From positions 1 to 21,833 of the forward strand of contig DOTD01000009.1 of NCBI GenBank assembly GCA_003513005.1: DNA of 21,833 nucleotides, read 5' to 3'. Below are positions 7,728 to 14,763 of the stretch, in pieces. The DNA is from Desulfotomaculum sp. Its GTDB lineage: Bacteria; Bacillota; Desulfotomaculia; Desulfotomaculales; Nap2-2B. The translations under genes were made by a program, and so were the position numbers. How positions within the stretch are numbered: the stretch's first letter is position 1; every line of letters starts with the position of its first letter. The notes below the pieces were generated by a model that did no database searches, was not told the origin of the DNA, and was given only the letters and a program-made list of their open reading frames with translations.

Positions 7728-8462
7728 TTGATTTTGGGGGAGCCTGTGAAAAAATATTTAATTATCCTTTTTTTGTTAGCTCCGGCAATGGTTTGTTTGC
7801 CTGGAACGGGTCTGGGTGCGGAAAAGCCTGTAAAAGATTTGAATTTGGCCGCGCAGCCGGTTACATCTTTTGAAATGATCAAACGCACGGTTGTTCTGGA
7901 CCCCGGGCATGGCGGAATAGACCCGGGGGCTGTCGGGTCATCGGGCGTACTTGAAAAAGACGTTGCTTTATCCATCAGCAAGCGCCTGGCTTCTTTGTTC
8001 AGGCAATCAGGCGCCAAGGTTGTTTTAACCCGGGACAAGGATAAAGAACCCGGCAATGGCGCCGGCAATGTCCCGGATAAAGTGGAAGATCTTGCACACC
8101 GGGTGAAAATTTCGGAGCAATCCCGCGCCGATGTTCTTTTAAGCATCCATTTGAATTCATTTTCAGGTTCCGGGGAATACGGCGCGCAGGTTTTTTATCA
8201 GTCAGGTTCGGTGGAAGGGAAAAAGTTGGCCAAAAGCATACAGTCCCAGCTTAACATTTGCCTGGTTGATTCAGGCCGTGAGGCGCTTCCGGGCGATTTT
8301 TTCGTCTGCAGAAATTCAAGAGCGCCTGCTGTAATCGTAGAAGTCGGGTTTTTAAGCAACCTTGAGGAGGAGAAGGAATTAACAGAACCTTTCTACCAGA
8401 CCAGGGCATCCTGGGCAATATTCAGGGGCGTTGCAAATTATTTTTCTGAAGAAGGGGTTTAA
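7728..8462 (+). CDS. cwlD: N-acetylmuramoyl-L-alanine amidase, CwlD-like
   Basis: A hydrophobic signal or anchor segment (about residues 8-30) is followed by one Amidase_3 domain. The zinc ligands are visible: His61 in DPGHGG, Glu76 in LEKD and His141 in IHLNS. The catalytic Glu205 lies in VEVGFLSN. This enzyme cleaves the lactyl-amide bond between MurNAc and L-Ala. At 244 residues, with no extra wall-binding domains, it matches CwlD, the amidase needed for muramic-delta-lactam in the spore cortex, and the neighbouring sporulation genes agree. The start is uncertain: TTG at 7728 is used here, but TTG 7734 or GTG 7746 are also possible. The next gene begins 5 nt after its stop, so the two are cotranscribed. 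Confidence 0.85.
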   Translation: MILGEPVKKYLIILFLLAPAMVCLPGTGLGAEKPVKDLNLAAQPVTSFEMIKRTVVLDPGHGGIDPGAVGSSGVLEKDVALSISKRLASLFRQSGAKVVLTRDKDKEPGNGAGNVPDKVEDLAHRVKISEQSRADVLLSIHLNSFSGSGEYGAQVFYQSGSVEGKKLAKSIQSQLNICLVDSGREALPGDFFVCRNSRAPAVIVEVGFLSNLEEEKELTEPFYQTRASWAIFRGVANYFSEEGV

Positions 8463-8467
8463 TAAAA

Positions 8468-9343
8468 ATGGCGCCTAAAAAAATTTATCTTTCGGCTGTT
8501 CTTTTGTTGTTTTTCTTAATTGGCTCCTGTTCGGCTTTCCAGGATCCGGCAGCCTCCTCTCAGCAGGAGCCGAATTATGCGCCGCTTAAAAAACAAATTG
8601 AAGAATTTGTCGCCCAAAGACCGGGTAACTCATACGGAATTTATTTTCAGGATCTAGGCTCGGGAAAGAGTTTCGGTATTAATGAAAATAATCCGATGAT
8701 AGCGGCAAGCACTGTAAAAATGCCGTTTTCCCTTTACTTATCCACTCTTGCAGCGGAAAAAAAGATTGACTGGGATACCCGTCTTACATATCAGCAGTTT
8801 ACGGATTATGAGGGGGGAAACGGGGTCCTGCGTTATTACGCCAAGGAAGGGGATCGTTATTCTGTCCGCGCTTTGAATACTCTTTCCCTGACAATCAGTG
8901 ATAACATAGCTTTTCGCATGTTGGCCCGGAGCCTGGGCCGTGAAAATTTCATCAACTTTATGAAGGGGCTTGGCGGGAAGACAGTTTATCCGGGCGGGCG
9001 TAACCTTACCACAGCCAGGGACATGGGTCTTTACGTTCAGGAAATTCTGGATTTTGCAAGACGGCGCCCTGTTGAAGGAAACCGTTTGCTTGATGATCTG
9101 TCCCATTCAATTTATCATGTCGGCCTCCCCGGTTTACTGCCGGAGAATGTTATGGTTGCTCATAAGGAAGGCGATCTTGATGAAGGGGTTGCTGATGACG
9201 CCGGCGTCGTATTCTGTTCGCGCCCGTATATTCTCGTTGTTCTCTCCAGCGGTGTAAAGGATTTGGATGAAGGTTTCCGTGATATAGCAAGAATTAGCAA
9301 GCTGGCTTATGATTATCAAGAAAAATTACACAGTTCGAAGTAG
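8468..9343 (+). CDS. Class-A beta-lactamase-like serine hydrolase, probable lipoprotein
   Basis: The protein (291 residues) starts with a signal peptide ending in IGSC (Cys21), a plausible lipobox. It then has a penicillin-recognising fold with the SxxK motif STVK at 81-84 (nucleophile Ser81) and SDN at 144-146. The third motif, normally KTG, reads KEG (233-235) followed by D and a VADDAG stretch. I see no clear class-A Glu166 loop, so true antibiotic hydrolysis is uncertain; a cell-wall DD-peptidase-like or wall-binding role is as likely. It lies between the CwlD-like amidase (5-nt gap) and dacF, suggesting work on spore or mother-cell wall. AAGGGGTTT, overlapping the end of the previous gene, serves as RBS. 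Confidence 0.82.
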   Translation: MAPKKIYLSAVLLLFFLIGSCSAFQDPAASSQQEPNYAPLKKQIEEFVAQRPGNSYGIYFQDLGSGKSFGINENNPMIAASTVKMPFSLYLSTLAAEKKIDWDTRLTYQQFTDYEGGNGVLRYYAKEGDRYSVRALNTLSLTISDNIAFRMLARSLGRENFINFMKGLGGKTVYPGGRNLTTARDMGLYVQEILDFARRRPVEGNRLLDDLSHSIYHVGLPGLLPENVMVAHKEGDLDEGVADDAGVVFCSRPYILVVLSSGVKDLDEGFRDIARISKLAYDYQEKLHSSK

Positions 9344-9344
9344 G

Positions 9345-9373
9345 GTATAAGTTTGATTTTCTCTCGCATAATA
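9345..9373 (+). promoter_or_regulatory. Sigma-G-type promoter of dacF
   Basis: GTATA at 9345-9349 matches the -35 consensus GHATR, and CATAATA at 9367-9373 matches the -10 consensus CATNHTA, with a 17-nt spacer. Both are full matches to the forespore sigma-G pattern described in Bacillus subtilis. The -35 begins just after the stop codon of the preceding gene, and dacF starts about 50 nt after the -10. The -10 is less like the sigma-F form (GG..A.A.T), so late forespore expression is inferred. Confidence 0.65.
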
Positions 9374-9424
9374 GAAATAACTTTAAAAGAATGTTAGGAC
9401 AGACAGTTATAGGGAGGTTAAAAA

Positions 9425-10582
9425 ATGTTTTTAAAAAAGACGGGTGCTGTTTTTCTTGTTTTTTTAATGAGTCTGAGTATGGTTTGCCTGGCTGCTCTTC
9501 CCAAAAACGTTTGTCAGGCGGCTCCGTCCCTGGAGACCACAGCCGAATCCGCCGTGTTGATGGACGCCTATTCCGGCAAGGTTCTGTTTGCCAAAGAGGC
9601 TGACAAGGAACTGCCGATGGCCAGTGTAACCAAGATAATGACGTTGCTGCTGGCGGTTGAAGCTATAGAAGAAGGTAAATTTAAACTCAACGATCGTGTT
9701 GTGGCAAGTGAAAATGCCTGGGAGATGGGCGGGTCGCAGATCTATCTTGAGCCTGACGAAGAAATGAGCATGGAAGAAATTTTATTGTCTGTCGCCATAG
9801 GGTCCGCCAATGATGCGAGTGTAGCCCTGGCGGAACATATTGCAGGTACGGAAGAAGCTTTTGTCCAGCTGATGAACAAACGCGCTTCCGATATGGGTTT
9901 AAAACACACTTTTTTTGTAAACTGCACGGGCCTTCCGGAAAAAGGCCACTATTCTTCTGCGTACGACCTTTCGGAAATATTGCGCGAGTGTATTAAACAC
10001 CCGCAGTTTGTAAAACTTTCCTCAATTTACGAATATGATCTGCGGGGAGGAAAGTTTAAACTCTGGAACACTAACAAGCTGCTGAAGTGGTATGACGGGG
10101 TTGATTCGGGGAAGACGGGCTGGACCGAGGAAGCTAAATACTGCCTTTCCTCATCAGCAATAAAAGATAATTTAAGGCTGATCGTTACTGTTTTAGGAAC
10201 TCCCGAGCCGCAGAGCCATTTCAGGGAGTCGATAAAGTTTTACAAGTATGGCTTTGCGAGATACAAAGCGGTGAAATTTGCTTCACGCGGTGAAAAGGTC
10301 AGCGAAGTTAAAGTAAGCAGGGGCGTTGAGGACAAAGCTACGGCAGTTACTAAAGAACAGGTAATCATCGTAGTGCCCAGGGGAGAAGAAAAAGGATTCA
10401 CAACCAGCCTGGAACTGCCCAGCCGGATTACAGCGCCCGTTGCCGAAGACCAGCGGCTTGGCTCTTACAAAGTATTAAAAGATAACCGGCAAGTGCTTTC
10501 GGTTCCGCTTGTTGCCGGCGGGGAAATACCAAGGGCCGGCTTCATGCGGCAGATTAACAAGGCTCTTCACGGCCGCTGGTAA
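9425..10582 (+). CDS. dacF: Sporulation D-alanyl-D-alanine carboxypeptidase DacF
   Basis: This is a low-molecular-weight penicillin-binding protein of 385 residues with a signal peptide (1 to about 32). The three active-site motifs are complete: SVTK at 67-70 (nucleophile Ser67), SAN at 127-129 and KTG at 230-232. A C-terminal beta-rich domain (about 275-370) follows, as in PBP5-type enzymes. It trims the terminal D-Ala from peptidoglycan stem peptides, which controls cross-linking of spore cortex. Identification as DacF rests on its place directly upstream of spoIIAA-spoIIAB-sigF, an order conserved in bacilli and clostridia. RBS GGGAGG is 7 nt before the ATG. A terminator and an inserted repeat separate it from spoIIAA, so cotranscription with the spoIIA genes is probably limited here. 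Confidence 0.93.
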   Translation: MFLKKTGAVFLVFLMSLSMVCLAALPKNVCQAAPSLETTAESAVLMDAYSGKVLFAKEADKELPMASVTKIMTLLLAVEAIEEGKFKLNDRVVASENAWEMGGSQIYLEPDEEMSMEEILLSVAIGSANDASVALAEHIAGTEEAFVQLMNKRASDMGLKHTFFVNCTGLPEKGHYSSAYDLSEILRECIKHPQFVKLSSIYEYDLRGGKFKLWNTNKLLKWYDGVDSGKTGWTEEAKYCLSSSAIKDNLRLIVTVLGTPEPQSHFRESIKFYKYGFARYKAVKFASRGEKVSEVKVSRGVEDKATAVTKEQVIIVVPRGEEKGFTTSLELPSRITAPVAEDQRLGSYKVLKDNRQVLSVPLVAGGEIPRAGFMRQINKALHGRW

Positions 10583-10630
10583 GTAATAAATATGCATGCC
10601 CCGGAAGAAGGACGAAAAATTCATCAAGTA

Positions 10631-10692
10631 AGCAAGTAGGGACGGTTCTTGCTTGCTAAAGGCAAGGCAAGCAAGAACCGTCCCTACTTGCT
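10631..10692. repeat. Perfect 26-bp inverted repeat (REP-like palindrome)
   Basis: Left arm 10631-10656 and right arm 10667-10692 are exact reverse complements over 26 bp, around a 10-nt loop. The arm core reads AGTAGGGACGGTTCTTGC. The inner flank and right arm (10664-10691) are identical to 232-259 near the window start. The perfect pairing of this copy against the decayed copy points to a recent insertion or to selection on pairing. RNA of either strand would fold into a very stable hairpin. The form suggests REP/RAYT-type mobilisation (inference). Confidence 0.85.
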
Positions 10693-10696
10693 AAAC

Positions 10697-10728
10697 AAAA
10701 CGCTTCTTTCAAGGAAGAAGCGTTTTTA
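10697..10728 (+). terminator. Rho-independent terminator after dacF
   Basis: CGCTTCTT (10701-10708) pairs with AAGAAGCG (10715-10722) around a 6-nt loop. Four As precede the stem and TTTTT follows it, so it may work in both directions. It lies about 120 nt after the dacF stop and 67 nt before spoIIAA. This implies that spoIIAA-spoIIAB-sigF has its own promoter in the short space between, although I could not identify a sigma-H-like site there. Confidence 0.8.
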
Positions 10729-10794
10729 TTGCCTTTTGACGCAAAATATGGTAAGATTTAGCAACACCTTTTTGACGAAAGGAATGAAAGCTGA

Positions 10795-11133
10795 TTGAGT
10801 CTTGATGTTGAAATTAACCAGGATACACTGCTGGTCCGGCTTGAGGGGGAGCTTGACCTTGGTGTAACGGATTTTTTGCGTAATTCTCTGGAAGGCATGC
10901 TTGATCAAAGCAAAACAAAACACCTGGTGATTAATTTGAGAAATGTTACGTTTATTGACAGCTCAGGTCTGGGCGTAATCCTGGGACGCTATAACCGCGT
11001 ATCCGCACAGGGAGGACAAGTTTTACTGGTGGGAGCGCAGCCGCAGGTTCGGCGCGTGCTCGCCCTGTCGGGACTGCTGACCATAATGAAAGAATATTCT
11101 TCTGAAGAAGCCGCCCTTTCCAGGGTAGGGTAA
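10795..11133 (+). CDS. spoIIAA: Anti-sigma-F factor antagonist SpoIIAA
   Basis: This 112-residue STAS-domain protein contains the diagnostic FIDSSGLGVILGRY segment at 53-66. Ser56 corresponds to the serine phosphorylated by SpoIIAB (Ser58 in B. subtilis). Unphosphorylated SpoIIAA binds SpoIIAB and frees sigma-F in the forespore; SpoIIE phosphatase resets it. Start is TTG at 10795, giving MSLDVEIN, which aligns with the Bacillus N-terminus. The RBS is weak (GAAAG or AAAGG), and the upstream ATG at 10784 is out of the question because it stops after four codons. spoIIAB follows after 14 nt. Confidence 0.96.
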   Translation: MSLDVEINQDTLLVRLEGELDLGVTDFLRNSLEGMLDQSKTKHLVINLRNVTFIDSSGLGVILGRYNRVSAQGGQVLLVGAQPQVRRVLALSGLLTIMKEYSSEEAALSRVG

Positions 11134-11147
11134 GGAGGCGTTAAAAT

Positions 11148-11582
11148 TTGCAGGTAATCAATCACGCTCAACTTGAATTTCAAAGTCTTCCCGCCAATGT
11201 TGCTTTTGCCAGGGTAACAGTAGCCGCCTTTGCCGCACAGCTTGATTTTACCTTAAACGATCTTGAGGAAATAAAGGTGGCTGTTTCTGAGGCGGTTGCT
11301 AATGCTATTGTACACGGTTATGAAAACAGAACTGATTGTACAGTTTTTATCAGCATGTCAATTGGTGATTTAGCTCTGGAATTAAAAATTTGGGATCACG
11401 GCGTAGGCATCCCGGATGTTAAAAAAGCTATGCAGCTTACTTATTCGACAGATCCGGAACGGATGGGCCTTGGTTTTGTTTTTATGCAGTCGTTTATGGA
11501 CAGCCTGCATGTCGATTCTACCCCGGGTGAGGGAACAACAGTGACTATGGTTAAGTCGGCAATTTCGAAGGTTACTGTTTAA
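11148..11582 (+). CDS. spoIIAB: Anti-sigma-F factor / serine kinase SpoIIAB
   Basis: This 144-residue GHKL-fold protein has the N-box region VAVSEAVANAIVHGYEN (about 45-61), the DHGVGI ATP-lid motif (about 84-89) and MGLGF in the C-terminal G2-like region. SpoIIAB binds and silences sigma-F and phosphorylates SpoIIAA. Start is TTG at 11148, with a strong AAGGAGG overlapping the spoIIAA stop codon; this indicates translational coupling. Length matches the family (146 in B. subtilis). Confidence 0.96.
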   Translation: MQVINHAQLEFQSLPANVAFARVTVAAFAAQLDFTLNDLEEIKVAVSEAVANAIVHGYENRTDCTVFISMSIGDLALELKIWDHGVGIPDVKKAMQLTYSTDPERMGLGFVFMQSFMDSLHVDSTPGEGTTVTMVKSAISKVTV

Positions 11583-11613
11583 CCAGCTGAAAATCAAGGT
11601 AGGTAGTTGTTCA

Positions 11614-12399
11614 ATGGGCAACAAGTTACTGGAAATGAATCTGCCCCGTTTCCCGCTGCTTAAGGACGGGGAAATGCGCCAATTGCTTCAGTCCGCCAAG
11701 GCGGGCGATGTTAATGCCAGGGAAAGATTGATCAACTGCAATCTTAAACTTGTTTTTAACCTCGTTAAGCGCTTTCAGGGCCGCGGATACGAACTGGAAG
11801 ACCTTTTTCAGATTGGCTGCATCGGTTTGATGAAAGCCATTGATAAGTTTGACCTGAATTATGACGTGAAATTTTCCACTTATGCAGTACCGATGATCGT
11901 TGGGGAAATACGCCGTTTTTTACGGGATGACAACCCGGTTAAGATCAGCCGTTCCATCAAGGAACTGGCTTTCAAAGTGCATAAGGCAAGGGAACGGCTG
12001 GCCGGACGGTTAGGGCGCGAACCTTCAATCGGAGAAGTTGCCGGGGATCTGGGTGTATCCAGGGAAGAAGTTGTCACAGCTCTTGAAGCCTCCCAATGGC
12101 CTGCCTCTATTTATGAAACGCTTCATCAGGATGAAGGCGACCCCATCTATCTGCTTGATCAGCTGCACGGAGAAAATAACGACGAGCTTCCGCTCCTGGA
12201 CCGGATGGCAATTAAGGAATTGTTGCTGTACCTCCCGGAAAGGGACAGGAAAATATTAATGTGGAGGTTTTTTGAAGATAAGACGCAGATTGAAGTGGCC
12301 CGCCGCTTAAATTTATCCCAGGTGCAGGTTTCCAGGCTGGAAAGACAGGCTTTAAGGAGACTTAAGGATATGCTGGAAAACCGCGAGGAAATAACATGA
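11614..12399 (+). CDS. sigF: Forespore RNA polymerase sigma-F factor
   Basis: This 261-residue group 3 sigma-70 protein shows region 2 (LVKRFQGRGYELEDLFQIG, then FDLNYDVKFSTYAVPMIVGEIRR, about 50-108), region 3 (about 115-180) and region 4 with a helix-turn-helix (TQIEVARRLNLSQVQVSRLE, about 230-250). It directs the first compartment-specific transcription in the forespore and is held inactive by SpoIIAB. It starts at ATG 11614 after GGTAGG, 31 nt beyond spoIIAB, as third gene of the spoIIA operon. Gene order spoIIAA-spoIIAB-sigF identifies it as sigma-F rather than sigma-G or sigma-B. Confidence 0.96.
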   Translation: MGNKLLEMNLPRFPLLKDGEMRQLLQSAKAGDVNARERLINCNLKLVFNLVKRFQGRGYELEDLFQIGCIGLMKAIDKFDLNYDVKFSTYAVPMIVGEIRRFLRDDNPVKISRSIKELAFKVHKARERLAGRLGREPSIGEVAGDLGVSREEVVTALEASQWPASIYETLHQDEGDPIYLLDQLHGENNDELPLLDRMAIKELLLYLPERDRKILMWRFFEDKTQIEVARRLNLSQVQVSRLERQALRRLKDMLENREEIT

Positions 12400-12457
12400 A
12401 TAAAAAAAATCTCTCCGCACAAAATAAAAAAAATAATTTAGCGAGGGGGTTTTTAAA

Positions 12458-12652
12458 ATGCAGATCAAAGTATTAGAGCTTGTCGGATCATCTCCCAGCG
12501 GTTGGAAAAACGCAGTGCAGAGCGCCGTTGATGAAGCTGCTAAAACGGCTGGTGAAATAGTGGGAGTGGAGGTTGTTAATTTTACAGCCAATGTAGATAA
12601 AGGCCAGGTAACCGATTACAAAGCCAATGTTAAAATTGCTCAAAAGATATAA
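12458..12652 (+). CDS. Dodecin-like small protein lacking the usual flavin-site residues
   Basis: The 64-residue protein aligns with dodecins: an opening strand KVLELVGSSPSGW, a helix with AVDEAAKT, then two strands. Dodecins form 12-mers that store flavin or CoA. In flavin-binding members a Trp in the LDWF segment stacks on the ring and a Gln in the FQV segment contacts it. Here those positions read IVGV and YKA, so Gly and Lys replace Trp and Gln. A different ligand or a purely structural role is therefore likely. RBS GAGGGGG precedes the ATG. It lies 58 nt after sigF and before a terminator, so it may be carried on the spoIIA transcript, an unusual place for a dodecin. Confidence 0.82.
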   Translation: MQIKVLELVGSSPSGWKNAVQSAVDEAAKTAGEIVGVEVVNFTANVDKGQVTDYKANVKIAQKI

Positions 12653-12723
12653 TTACACATTCATGCCGCTTCAAGCGGCGCCAGCAGAAAAATGAAAATT
12701 CTTCAACTTAAAAGCCACGAAAC

Positions 12724-12754
12724 GGGGAGCGGAAGAAAATCCGCCCCTTTTTTT
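12724..12754 (+). terminator. Rho-independent terminator after the dodecin-like gene
   Basis: GGGG-AG-CGGA (12724-12733) pairs with TCCGCCCC (12740-12747), with AG bulged, and is followed by a run of T residues to 12754. It ends the sigF/dodecin transcript before spoVAC. A second small hairpin, GCCGC/GCGGC, lies upstream at 12663-12677 but has no T tract. Confidence 0.75.
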
Positions 12755-12831
12755 CTCAAAGCCTGTAATTGCCACTTATAAATCATATTAAGATGAGGGA
12801 AATTATAAAAAAAGAAAGAAAGGTTCAGGTA

Positions 12832-13284
12832 ATGGAAACACAACCGCTGGAAATACAAAAAAAAGAATACGCCAAAATAGTGAAGGAGATCAGGCCCAAA
12901 CCTCCCCTGCTGCGCAATGTCGCCGGGGCTTTTGTCGTCGGCGGTTTGATAGCCGTAATCGGGCAGGTTTTTTTAAACCTTTATCAGGGTTTGGGTCTAA
13001 GTTTGCAGGAAGCTGGAGCTGCCGGATCAGCCACTCTTATTTTTTTAGCTGCTCTGCTTACCGGCCTGGGTGTATATGACGAAATTGCCAAAGTGGGCGG
13101 GGCGGGTTCAATTGTGCCGATTACCGGCTTTGCCAACTCCATGGTTTCTCCGGCGATGGAGTACAGGGGGGAAGGCCTGGTTCTTGGCGTCGGGGCAAGG
13201 TTATTTACAGTTGCGGGACCGGTGCTTGTTTTTGGCATCGTTACGGGTTGGGCTATCGGGATTTTCTATTATCTTTTCCGCTAG
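12832..13284 (+). CDS. spoVAC: Stage V sporulation protein AC (SpoVAC)
   Basis: SpoVAC is an integral membrane protein of the forespore inner membrane and part of the channel that takes up dipicolinic acid and releases it at germination; the B. subtilis protein acts as a mechanosensitive channel. The sequence shows a basic start (KKEYAKIVKEIRPKPPLL) and about four hydrophobic segments. AGAFVVGGLIAVIGQ and the polar GGAGSIVPITGFANS loop are family hallmarks. I place the start at ATG 12832 because the 150-residue product then matches the family; the open frame continues upstream to 12769. The RBS is weak (AAAGG). It heads the spoVAC-spoVAD-spoVAE operon. Confidence 0.93.
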   Translation: METQPLEIQKKEYAKIVKEIRPKPPLLRNVAGAFVVGGLIAVIGQVFLNLYQGLGLSLQEAGAAGSATLIFLAALLTGLGVYDEIAKVGGAGSIVPITGFANSMVSPAMEYRGEGLVLGVGARLFTVAGPVLVFGIVTGWAIGIFYYLFR

Positions 13285-13294
13285 GAGGGCTTTT

Positions 13295-14305
13295 GTGACA
13301 GCGCCTAAAAAAGTTGGCCAACAAACAGTATGGTTCCAAAATCCGCCTGTAATCATTGCTGCGGCGACAATAGCCGGTCAAAAAGAAGGACAGGGACCTT
13401 TAGCAAAAAGTTTTGACAAAGTTATCGGCAATGATTATTACGGTGAACAAACATGGGAAAAAGCGGAACGCAGGATGCTTTTGGAGGTTATGCAGAACGC
13501 TGTCCGCAAGGCGGGTTTGACTCCCGAAAATATCGACTACATGCTGTCGGGCGATCTTCTGAACCAGATCATCAGCGCAAATTTTACAGCACGCGATCTT
13601 GGGATACCCTTTCTGGGTTTATACGGGGCTTGCTCGACGATGCTGGAAAGCAGCGCAATAGGTTCGATGCTTCTTGACGGCGGTTTCGCGGAATATGTGC
13701 TGGTGGGTACATCAAGCCATTACGGTTCGGCGGAAAGGCAGTTCCGTTTTCCAATCGAGCAGGGGGTCCAGCGTCCTTTACACACTCAGTGGACAGTTAC
13801 CGGCGCCTCGGCAATAGTGCTGGCGCGCAGCGGGGCCGGGCCGAGGATTACCAGCGCGACAATCGGAAAAGTAGTCGACCTGGGGCAGGGTGACCCTTTG
13901 GATATGTCTTCCGCAATGGCCCCGGCAGCTGCGGATACTATCGCCAGGCATCTTTGGGATACCGGGCGGCAGCCGGGTGATTATGATCTGTTTCTTACGG
14001 GCGATCTTGGCATCTACGGCCGCAAACTAGTGGTAAGCTTGCTGGGACAAAAAGGTTTTAATATTGATGACCGTTATCAGGACTGCGGGGCAATGATTTA
14101 CTTTCCCGAACAGGACACTCATGCCGGCGGCAGCGGATGTGCCTGCGTCGGTGTGGTTACCTGCGGCCACTTTCTCAAGGAAATGGCTGCAGGAGGTTTA
14201 AAACGCATGTTCGTAGTGGGTACCGGGGCTCTCTTAAGCCCCTGCAGCACACAGCAGGGAGAAACTATTCCCGGCATAGGTCATGGAATCTTGATCGAGT
14301 CTTAA
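13295..14305 (+). CDS. spoVAD: Stage V sporulation protein AD (SpoVAD)
   Basis: This soluble, thiolase-fold protein of the SpoVA complex binds dipicolinic acid directly in B. subtilis. Family hallmarks are clear: SGDLLNQ, the GACSTMLES segment, TSSHYGSAERQFRFP, SAMAPAAADTI, and GGSGCACVGVV near the C-terminus. The start is GTG at 13295, with AGGAGGG overlapping the end of spoVAC, giving 336 residues against 338 in B. subtilis; the longer open frame from 13070 overlaps spoVAC and is not the true start. It is translationally linked to spoVAC (10-nt gap). Confidence 0.96.
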   Translation: MTAPKKVGQQTVWFQNPPVIIAAATIAGQKEGQGPLAKSFDKVIGNDYYGEQTWEKAERRMLLEVMQNAVRKAGLTPENIDYMLSGDLLNQIISANFTARDLGIPFLGLYGACSTMLESSAIGSMLLDGGFAEYVLVGTSSHYGSAERQFRFPIEQGVQRPLHTQWTVTGASAIVLARSGAGPRITSATIGKVVDLGQGDPLDMSSAMAPAAADTIARHLWDTGRQPGDYDLFLTGDLGIYGRKLVVSLLGQKGFNIDDRYQDCGAMIYFPEQDTHAGGSGCACVGVVTCGHFLKEMAAGGLKRMFVVGTGALLSPCSTQQGETIPGIGHGILIES

Positions 14306-14323
14306 TCAAGGGGGTAATTGAAG

Positions 14324-14680
14324 GTGATTTTTTTAAAGGCTTTTCTTGTTGGAGGGTTAATATGTGTGGTTGCCCAGCTGCTGATGGATTTGACAAGCTA
14401 TAAAATTACTCCCGCTCATATACTTGTGGGATTTGTTACCGCCGGAGCGCTGCTCAGCGCTTTCGGCTTATACCAGCCGCTGGTTAACTGGGCGGGAGCG
14501 GGAGCGACGGTCCCGTTGAGCGGTTTCGGCCATCTAATTGCCCAGGGCGCCGTTCAGGGGGTTCAGGAGAAAGGCTTGCTCGGTGTGTTCAGCGGCGGAA
14601 TAACTACAACCGCGGTAGGAATTACCGCCGCAGTTGTTTTTGGCTACTTTGCTTCAATTTTTTTCCGGGCTAAAGGTTAA
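14324..14680 (+). CDS. spoVAE: Stage V sporulation protein AE (SpoVAE, short membrane form)
   Basis: The 118-residue membrane protein has four hydrophobic segments and a loop with GAGATVPLSGFGH, the counterpart of the GAGSIVPITGFAN loop in SpoVAC; its opening AFLVGGLICVVAQ also resembles SpoVAC. The two are known paralogous channel subunits. Only C, D and E are present, the minimal clostridial SpoVA set, without the A, B and F genes of Bacillus. I choose GTG 14324 because GGGGG lies 9 nt upstream; TTG 14318 is too close to it. Confidence 0.93.
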   Translation: MIFLKAFLVGGLICVVAQLLMDLTSYKITPAHILVGFVTAGALLSAFGLYQPLVNWAGAGATVPLSGFGHLIAQGAVQGVQEKGLLGVFSGGITTTAVGITAAVVFGYFASIFFRAKG

Positions 14681-14763
14681 TTCCACATCAAATTTTACCT
14701 GCTTTTGCAAATAGCAAAACCCCTGTCCTAAAATATAAGAAAAGGATAAGCCGATAAGCTAAG

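Noticed and set aside
10729..10794. Sigma-H promoter for spoIIAA
   Set aside because: GAAT at 10782-10785 could be part of a -10, but there is no AGGA-type -35 at 11-12 nt upstream, and it lies too close to the TTG start.
12764..12790. Sigma-G promoter for spoVAC
   Set aside because: CATATTA at 12784-12790 fits the -10 well, but no GHATR-like -35 occurs at the proper distance; the nearest, GTAAT, matches three of five bases and is too close.
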